A DNA stretch of 64,000 nt from Simmondsia chinensis. Lineage: Eukaryota > Streptophyta > Magnoliopsida > Caryophyllales > Simmondsiaceae. Of this stretch, positions 58,979 through 64,000 are shown one piece after another. The stretch lies in the NCBI GenBank assembly GCA_018398585.1, contig JAGTTD010000001.1, positions 6,388,501 through 6,452,500 of the forward strand, read 5' to 3'. The translations under genes were made by a program, and so were the position numbers. The stretch's first letter is position 1; every line of letters begins with the position of its first letter. Below the pieces are notes generated by a model, which saw nothing but the letters and a program-made list of their open reading frames with translations, did no database searches and was not told the origin of the DNA.

Positions 58979-60298
58979 CAAGGTTGTCAAAAACGGGATT
59001 CTACGTACAAGTGACGAGGGGTAAGTAGAATCGGAATCATAGAATCGAATCGAGAATCGTAAGATTCTACTTTTTGTGTAAGTAAATTATTTACATTGAC
59101 AAAATTAGTATAACAATTCTCAAATATATGATAAAGAACATCCAACATTAGAGGTGTATTTGCTGGATTGTTATCAACCTCAAATCGACGTTCCCAACCT
59201 GGATCTAATCTTTGACCTAGAGCATTTTTTTTCTTTGATTTTCCAGATGCAGAAGGTCGAAAAGTTGCATTAGATACCATTTAAACTACAATAACAAATT
59301 AAATAAAATTTTATAAGCATATCACAATTGACTAAGAGAAACCTAAATGTAAACTCTTAAATATATAAATTGAGTATATGAATAATATAAGTAAAACCAT
59401 ATGAACTAAGACTAAAACAGTAAAAACCCAAATGTAATTTTACAAATTAAGCCCAAATGTAATATATAAAACCTATAAATCATATAAGTAAAAACTTATG
59501 AATTAGGACTAAAATTACATTAGTTACATTCTTAATTTCAGTAGTGAAATAGTAAAACCTCCTCAAAATGATCAGTATTTAGTAGATTTTAGCTTCAGTA
59601 GTTAATAGAAAATGTAAAATCAAAGATGAGATTAATATTAAAAGTTAGTGCTTAACATACAACAACAATAACAACACTCGTCCTAGTGCCTGAAAGTTGG
59701 GGCTTAGGATATTATACAAAAATATAGAAAAACACATTAAAATCTAAATTATTTGAGTTTTGACATTGAAACTAACATTTTAATGAGAGAAAGGACTTAG
59801 GCAGAGAGCACCGAAGACCGAAGGTTGGACCGATGAGCCTCTTGCAGTGGTTGGATGGTGGCGAAGTGCGGTGGTTGTCGTCGAAGTCGGAAAGATGAGT
59901 CGTCGTCGTCGCAGCAGGAGAGGAGAGGAGAGTGTCATTGTCGTCGTCGTCGAAGCAGAGGAGGAGGAGGAGGAGTCAAAGTAGGGGAGCGAGGAGAGAG
60001 AGAGGAGGAGTTAGGGTTTGGGTTTGTGAGAAGCAGGGGAGGAGGGAGGCAAAAAAGACCAATTTTTTTTTAATTTGACATGTGCTTTGCACGTGACACA
60101 CTCAAGCCTAAAGCTGAATCAGTAGAATAGCATCAAAATCATGATTTTACCGATTCTGATGCAATTCTACCGATTCTGATGCAATTCTGGGCTGATTCTA
60201 CTTGAGTACGATTTTTTAGTCGATTTAGATTGGTAGGGTAAAGTAAAATAGTAAAATCGTACGATTCTACGAGTTGAATCGTGATTTCAACAGCCATA
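58979..60298. mobile_element. hAT-like element inside Copia D
   Basis: Imperfect terminal inverted repeats: left CAAGGTTGTCAAAAACGGGA, right (reverse complement) TATGGCTGTTGAAATCACGA. Flanking 8-mers CTTATCAC and CTTTTTAC match at 6 of 8. It interrupts the Copia frame between two parts of one domain. Its interior has a minus-strand first exon-like ORF (59280-58987) and GA/GTC-rich DNA. Confidence 0.7.
58987..59280 (-). pseudogene. Fragment of a hAT-type transposase N-terminus
   Basis: MVSNATFRPSASGKSKKKNA, then LGQRLDPGWERRFEVD. The DPxW segment resembles the BED-finger start of plant hAT proteins, but the cysteines are missing. The rest has no match I can name. Confidence 0.4.
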
Positions 60299-60655
60299 CT
60301 TTTTACCTGAATGGTCCAATCTCAAGCCCCATGACTTTATGATACCTGGTTCTATCAACGATAATGATGAAAATATTTTAACTAATCTTGCAACCGTGGA
60401 ACCGACAAGTTCATATAATGTTCCTACCCTTTTGCCTTTAATTACAACTAACGCACCCTTAACGACCTTCATAACTCCATCTTCAGCTGTGTACCTGTAC
60501 CCATGTGACTCAAGAGTACCTAAAGAGATGAGATTCTTCTTCAAATCAGGAATGTGACCAACATCACTCAAGGTTCTGATAGTGCCATCGAACATCTTAA
60601 TATGAATTGTTCCTCTACCCAAAACTCTGCATATAGCATCATTGCCCATCAAAGC
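60299..60655 (-). pseudogene. Copia D protease / gag-pre-integrase, part 1
   Basis: GMVLMGNDA-type start followed by GTIHIKMFDGTIRTLSDVGH, IPDLKKNLISLGTLESHGYR and WGLRLDHSGKK-like text. The frame is cut by the hAT element. Confidence 0.8.
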
Positions 60656-60829
60656 AACTCCATCTTAAACTGACTCGTACGTGGAAAACCAATCTCGATT
60701 GGTACAAATATGATAGGAGCATCCCGAATCCAAAATCTAACTATCTCTAAAACTGGACTGAGGTTTAGACACAGACAATATATTACAATCATTCTCATCT
60801 TCAACTACAAAACTAGCTGCTGTGGATCT

Positions 60830-61632
60830 CTAGTCAGACCTGTTATCTGCTTCTAGTTTCCTCTTAAGTTTGTAACAATCTCTCTTAATGTGCCCTTTCT
60901 TATGACAGTAATTACAGGATAGATCTTGATGTCTAGAATTATACTTGTTTCCACTATGATCATATTCTTCAGACTCGGTTCTCCCTCTCACAAATAAACC
61001 ACTACCCAAGTTCTGAACGGAGTCAGACAACTCCTTATCTACTCTTTCTTTACTCAGTAGGTTTCTCTTAACCTCATCAATTGCGATAGTTGACCTACCA
61101 CTATAAATCATGCTTTCTACGAAGCCTCTATAAGAGGTAGAGAGTAAACATAACAATAACATTGCTTGATCTTTATCCATAGGAGCATCATCAAGCTCCT
61201 TTAATTCTTGAATTAACGTAACATGATTCCCTTTAATTCTTGAATTAACGAATTAAATTCATTAACATGATTCTTAAGTGACGTACCTTCTGACATACGA
61301 AAGGTGAACAACCGACTCTTAACTGCGAGTTTGTTAAAGATTGACTTGAAAGAGAACATATTCTGCAATTTCTCTCACAACTCCTTAGCGGTCTTCACTT
61401 CCAGAACTTCTGTCAAAACATCATCGGTAAAACACATCTAAATTGCTGTAAGAGCCCTTTCGTCTAACTCCTCCCATTGTGCTTTGGATAAACTCTTAGG
61501 TTTCTTTTCTTTTGCTTCTAAATCTTTCGTCAAGCCACTCTGTGTCAAGAGGCCATTAATGCGAACCTGCCATAAACTGAAACTCCCTTGACCACCGAAT
61601 TTCTTAAATTTAGATTTAACTACAGACGTCAT
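60830..61632 (-). pseudogene. Copia D gag
   Basis: Starts MTSVVKSKFKKFGGQGSFSL (61632). WQVRINGLLTQSGL follows, then after shifts SLKNHVNEFNSLIQELKG, LLCLLSTSYRGFVESMIYSG and a complete knuckle CNYCHKKGHIKRDC near 60880. A 29-bp tandem duplication (TTAATTCAAGAATTAA type, 61199-61260) breaks the frame. Confidence 0.87.
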
Positions 61633-61654
61633 AGTACCAAAATGAACAAACAGG

Positions 61655-61666
61655 GCTCTGATACCA
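61655..61666 (-). other. Primer-binding site of Copia D
   Basis: TGGTATCAGAGC, a full match to the usual initiator tRNA-Met PBS, two bases from the LTR end. Confidence 0.9.
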
Positions 61667-61668
61667 AT

Positions 61669-62213
61669 TGTAAGAAAATCTTGAACAATATGATATGCTC
61701 TGATACCAATTTGTGAGGAAATTAATACCTCTTTAATGTGGAACTTAAACACCCTAGAACTGGATTCGATTCAAATACCAAACAAGAGAAGTAAACAAAG
61801 GGTAAAAGAGAACAAAGAAAACACACAATGATTTATGTAGAAACCCTCTTCAATCAAGAGGGAGAAAACCACGGGCGGAGATGGAGATTATTTATTGAGT
61901 ATGAATAATGAAAGAATTACAACGACACTTCCTCTGAACGAGATCTATGGAGAATTACTGAATCACTCCTTTTAAACTCTCAATGATGGCGGCTCTCTCT
62001 TAATTGGATACCTAAACCAAAGCCCTAAACCCATATTTATACTAAACGGCTAAGGTACGCAAAAAATGACTCCCAATCGATCGGGGGGACCCAATCGATC
62101 GGCCCCTCTTTGGCTGCAATTCTTGATTTTCTCCAGCGTTGCTCTCCAATCGATCAGGTGGTCACGGCGAGACTCATGACTAAATTACACAAATTTGAGG
62201 CAAACTCCTAACA
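61669..62213 (-). repeat. 5' LTR of Copia D
   Basis: 545 bp, TG...CA. TATAAATA on the minus strand at 62034-62041, with three CCAATCGATC motifs from 62073 to 62155 directly upstream. A PBS-like TGGTATCAGAGC lies inside the LTR near 61691-61703. Confidence 0.9.
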
Positions 62214-62218
62214 TATAT

Positions 62219-62276
62219 TTTTCCCTTATAGATACTATCTCGCTTACCATATATCGTCTATACATATCCCATAACT
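62219..62276 (-). repeat. 5' LTR of element A, outer part
   Basis: CTTATAGATACTATCTCGCT onward matches 23319-23370, including CATATCCCATAAC. The final CA has become CT. Confidence 0.85.
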
Positions 62277-62281
62277 ATTTT

Positions 62282-62810
62282 ATACATTAACATGCTCACC
62301 TCATGCATATGTTCATTAGGCTTACCATGGCAAGAAACCAACTTTTTCAAAAGTTTAAGCTGATGGGTGAAGATTTATGAATTGTTTTATATTATTCTTA
62401 CATGTCCCCTCACGCATATATTCATCAGGCTTATCATTGCAAGGAATCAACTTTTCCAAAAGTTTAAACTGATATGTGAAGACCATGAATAATTTTATAC
62501 TTTAACGTGTATGTTACGCTAATGAACCAATTTTCCTAGAAACTTACGCTCATGGGCAAAGGTCATGAATATGTTTATACTTTATCATGCTTTCTTACGC
62601 AAATATGTACCGGACTTACAAATTACAATGTCAAGGAACCAATTTTCTCAAAAGCGGTGAAGGTTTATGAATGATTTTATACTTTAACATGCCTCATCAC
62701 CCAAATGTCCATTAACCTACCATGTCAAGAAACCAATTTTTTCAAAAAAGTTAAGCTAATTTGTGAAAGTTTATGAATAATTTTATATTCTAACACTATG
62801 CTATGCGAAT
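62282..62810. repeat. About 105-bp satellite, right part
   Basis: Anchors TTTTAT at 62278, 62385, 62493, 62573, 62675 and 62781 (steps 107, 108, 80, 102, 106). Same unit as at 22240-22817. Confidence 0.87.
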
Positions 62811-62904
62811 AATTGGTTCTTAAAACGAACGGTTGAAACTGAAAGTATAAAACAATATAACATAAGAATAAGAGTTATTTGTATTTTAATACCCCGACAT
62901 TTTA

Positions 62905-63385
62905 TGAAATAATAAAAAAGGACTCATACCTTTTTGAATTATTAAAAAGGCCCATAAGCTTTTGTCATATTAATAAAAACGTCTCTAAGTTTTTTTCGTA
63001 TTAATAAAAAGACCCATCTCCGGTGTGATGACGTTATTTTTCGTCAATAAGGCTAACGTCGCAATTACTTTTTTTATTGATGTTACCATAAAATGATAAA
63101 AATATCCTTCAATTACTATATTTTCAAACAAATCAAACAAAAACATATAGTTTTTATACAATACAATATCTTAAACTTCGTGCTTATAAAGTAATAATGA
63201 GAGTAATAAAGGGTATTTTTGTCATTTTACTATAACATTACTAAAAAAATATTTGTCATATCAGCTCTATCGACAGAAAGCGATGTCATCACGCTAGAGA
63301 TAAACATTCTCATTAACATAATAAAAACTTAGGGACTCTTTCAATAATTTAGAAAAGTCAGAGTTCCTTTTATTATTTTTAAAAT
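62905..63385. mobile_element. Fold-back MITE-like element upstream of DAPF
   Basis: The left arm (AAATAATAAAAAAGGACTC, then GTGTGATGACGTTA) pairs with the right arm (GCGATGTCATCACGC, then GAGTTCCTTTTATTATTT). Arms of about 180 bp with a central AT-rich loop and no ORF. It ends about 140 bp before the DAPF start codon. Confidence 0.7.
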
Positions 63386-63484
63386 TATCGAATACTAAAT
63401 TGTAAATAATCTTAAAAATAAATACAACATAATATATATTGTACTAGAAACCGAAACTCTATAGTTAAATTGCCCTTTTTTCCT

Positions 63485-63515
63485 GCCTCTGCGCTCTCTC
63501 TCTCTCTCTCTCGAA
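63485..63515 (+). promoter_or_regulatory. CT-rich leader of DAPF
   Basis: CTCTGCGCTCTCTCTCTCTC directly upstream of the start codon, a pyrimidine-rich leader common near plant transcription starts. No clear TATA box was found between the MITE and this point. Confidence 0.4.
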
Positions 63516-63527
63516 GAAGGTCTGGCA

Positions 63528-63788
63528 ATGGCGGCCGCCACCTCTCGCTGTCTCTCGCTCCATTCCACTCCTCACCGGCGTTCGCTAACCTCACTTTCTC
63601 AGCCTCCAAACACTCTCTCGCTGACAAGAACCCTGAAGAGTAGCCTTAGTTTTCGTGTCTCAGCTATTCCAATGACCACCAGCCCCCAAACTTCAGAGAA
63701 AATACCGCATCTGTCCTTTCTTGATCGCATGGAGAGTGGAATCCTTCACTTTGTCAAGTACCATGGCCTTGGCAACGACTTCATTTTG
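63528..63788 (+). CDS. DAPF: Diaminopimelate epimerase, plastid form, exon 1 (partial gene)
   Basis: The ATG at 63528 opens 87 codons that end at donor TTTTG|GTATAC. Residues 1-50 are Ser/Thr/Arg-rich with few acidic residues ([20 protein letters not shown]), typical of a chloroplast transit peptide. The mature part begins near [20 protein letters not shown] and DFIL; FxKxxGxGNDF is the start of DapF enzymes. DapF converts LL- to meso-diaminopimelate, the penultimate step of plastid lysine synthesis. The two active-site Cys and the rest lie in exons beyond the window. Translation through the donor runs into a stop after [12 protein letters not shown], which supports splicing here. Confidence 0.88.
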
Positions 63789-63818
63789 GTATACCCTTTC
63801 CACTTTCTCAATTTCTTG

Positions 63819-64000
63819 TGTTAGCAAACTAAATGTTAATTATCTGAATGATGATATGAACCTGATACCCGACACTATAGCTCAAGAGTGCCACATCAGC
63901 GAGGCTGAGGATGACATGTCGGCAGCTGATATTTAGTGGAGCATTGGTTGGCTTAATTAGGAGTGTTTAGGCCCAATTATATCTAGTATAAATAGGGGTC
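63819..64000 (+). mobile_element. Probable LTR at the window edge, inside DAPF intron 1
   Basis: After the donor the text changes to TGTTAGCAAAC... and ends with GTATAAATAGGGG (63985-64000), a TATA box of the kind seen in the other LTRs here. The right end lies outside the window, so this is inference from one end. Confidence 0.4.

Larger units (their letters stand above)
58275..62213 (-). mobile_element. Copia D inserted in the right LTR of element A
   Basis: A perfect TSD TATAT lies at 58270-58274 and 62214-62218. The 5' LTR (61669-62213) is complete and starts TGTTAGGAGTTTGCC on the minus strand. The 3' LTR keeps only 58275-58590, so its U3 and the PPT are lost. Gag with a zinc knuckle and the gag-pre-integrase part are readable; most of integrase and RT is deleted, leaving the end of RNase H. 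A hAT element splits the gag-pre-integrase region. Confidence 0.92.
22818..62276 (-). mobile_element. Element A: large LTR retrotransposon hosting all nested insertions
   Basis: The left LTR (22818-23370) and the right LTR (57761-58274 plus 62219-62276, interrupted by Copia D) are homologous direct repeats. A TGGCGCC primer-binding site abuts the right LTR internally and a polypurine tract abuts the left LTR, so orientation is minus. Flanking 5-mers are GTTTT (22813-22817) and ATTTT (62277-62281). The satellite that surrounds A continues in phase when A is removed. Without its nested guests A is about 8 kb (internal parts 23371-24408, 38491-39492, 41457-42788 and 54154-57760, less solo LTR G). 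No clear gag or pol remains in these parts, so it is either badly decayed or a non-autonomous (LARD-like) element. Confidence 0.85.

Noticed and set aside
59855..60073. Arg/Gly-rich ORF in the hAT element inside Copia D
   Set aside because: It arises from GTC/GGA trinucleotide repeats and has no domain.

Overview
The window is nuclear DNA from a flowering plant. The evidence is intron-rich genes with canonical GT/AG borders, a gene whose product starts with a plastid-targeting leader, plant transposon families (MULE, hAT, Copia, Gypsy of the Athila/Tat type, RRM-carrying L1, tRNA-derived SINEs, an Au-type SINE, fold-back MITEs) and long AT-rich stretches. I cannot name the species. Only two host genes are present: a complete eight-exon Cactin gene on the minus strand (12308-21903) and the first exon of a plastid diaminopimelate epimerase gene on the plus strand (63528-63788, continuing off the right edge). 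Most of the rest is mobile DNA in several layers.

Left end (1-5924): the 5' part of a Mutator-like (MULE) transposase gene on the minus strand. It is open for 325 codons to the window edge. Its start codon lies two bases after a good splice acceptor, and a matching donor lies 1.6 kb upstream, so the gene probably has a leader intron. That intron is almost entirely an array of 83-bp repeats, each with a palindrome of the form ATCATACACNGTGTATGAT. Upstream of the leader exon lies a second array of about 174-bp dimeric units with a related palindrome, bounded by a perfect 19-bp inverted repeat. 6551-9096 is a small internally deleted Gypsy element with complete LTRs, PBS and PPT. 9500-10350 is very AT-rich with a (TA)n tract, followed by an Au-type SINE.

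Cactin (12308-21903): all eight coding exons join without a frame break to give 647 residues. The introns hold a SINE with a perfect 12-bp target duplication, a 565-bp fold-back element, a hAT element with an 8-bp target duplication, and a duplicated copy of the end of exon 1.

22240-62800: a satellite of about 105-bp units was split by a small solo LTR (22415-22721) and then by one large LTR retrotransposon, element A (22818-62276). The two ends of A show near-identical 5-bp target duplications, and satellite phase is kept across both insertions. Nested inside A are: Gypsy B (24409-38485, TSD GAAAG), which carries a second family's LTR and a duplicated reverse-transcriptase segment; solo LTR C (39493-41451); solo LTR E (42789-54148), which itself holds an L1 LINE (43388-47762), Copia F (47798-52810) and a MITE (53459-53919); solo LTR G (56113-56813); and, inside the right LTR of A, Copia D (58275-62213), which holds a hAT element (58979-60298). 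None of the retrotransposon coding regions is intact.

Right end: remaining satellite units, a fold-back element directly upstream of the epimerase gene, the epimerase first exon, and a probable LTR in its first intron at the window edge.
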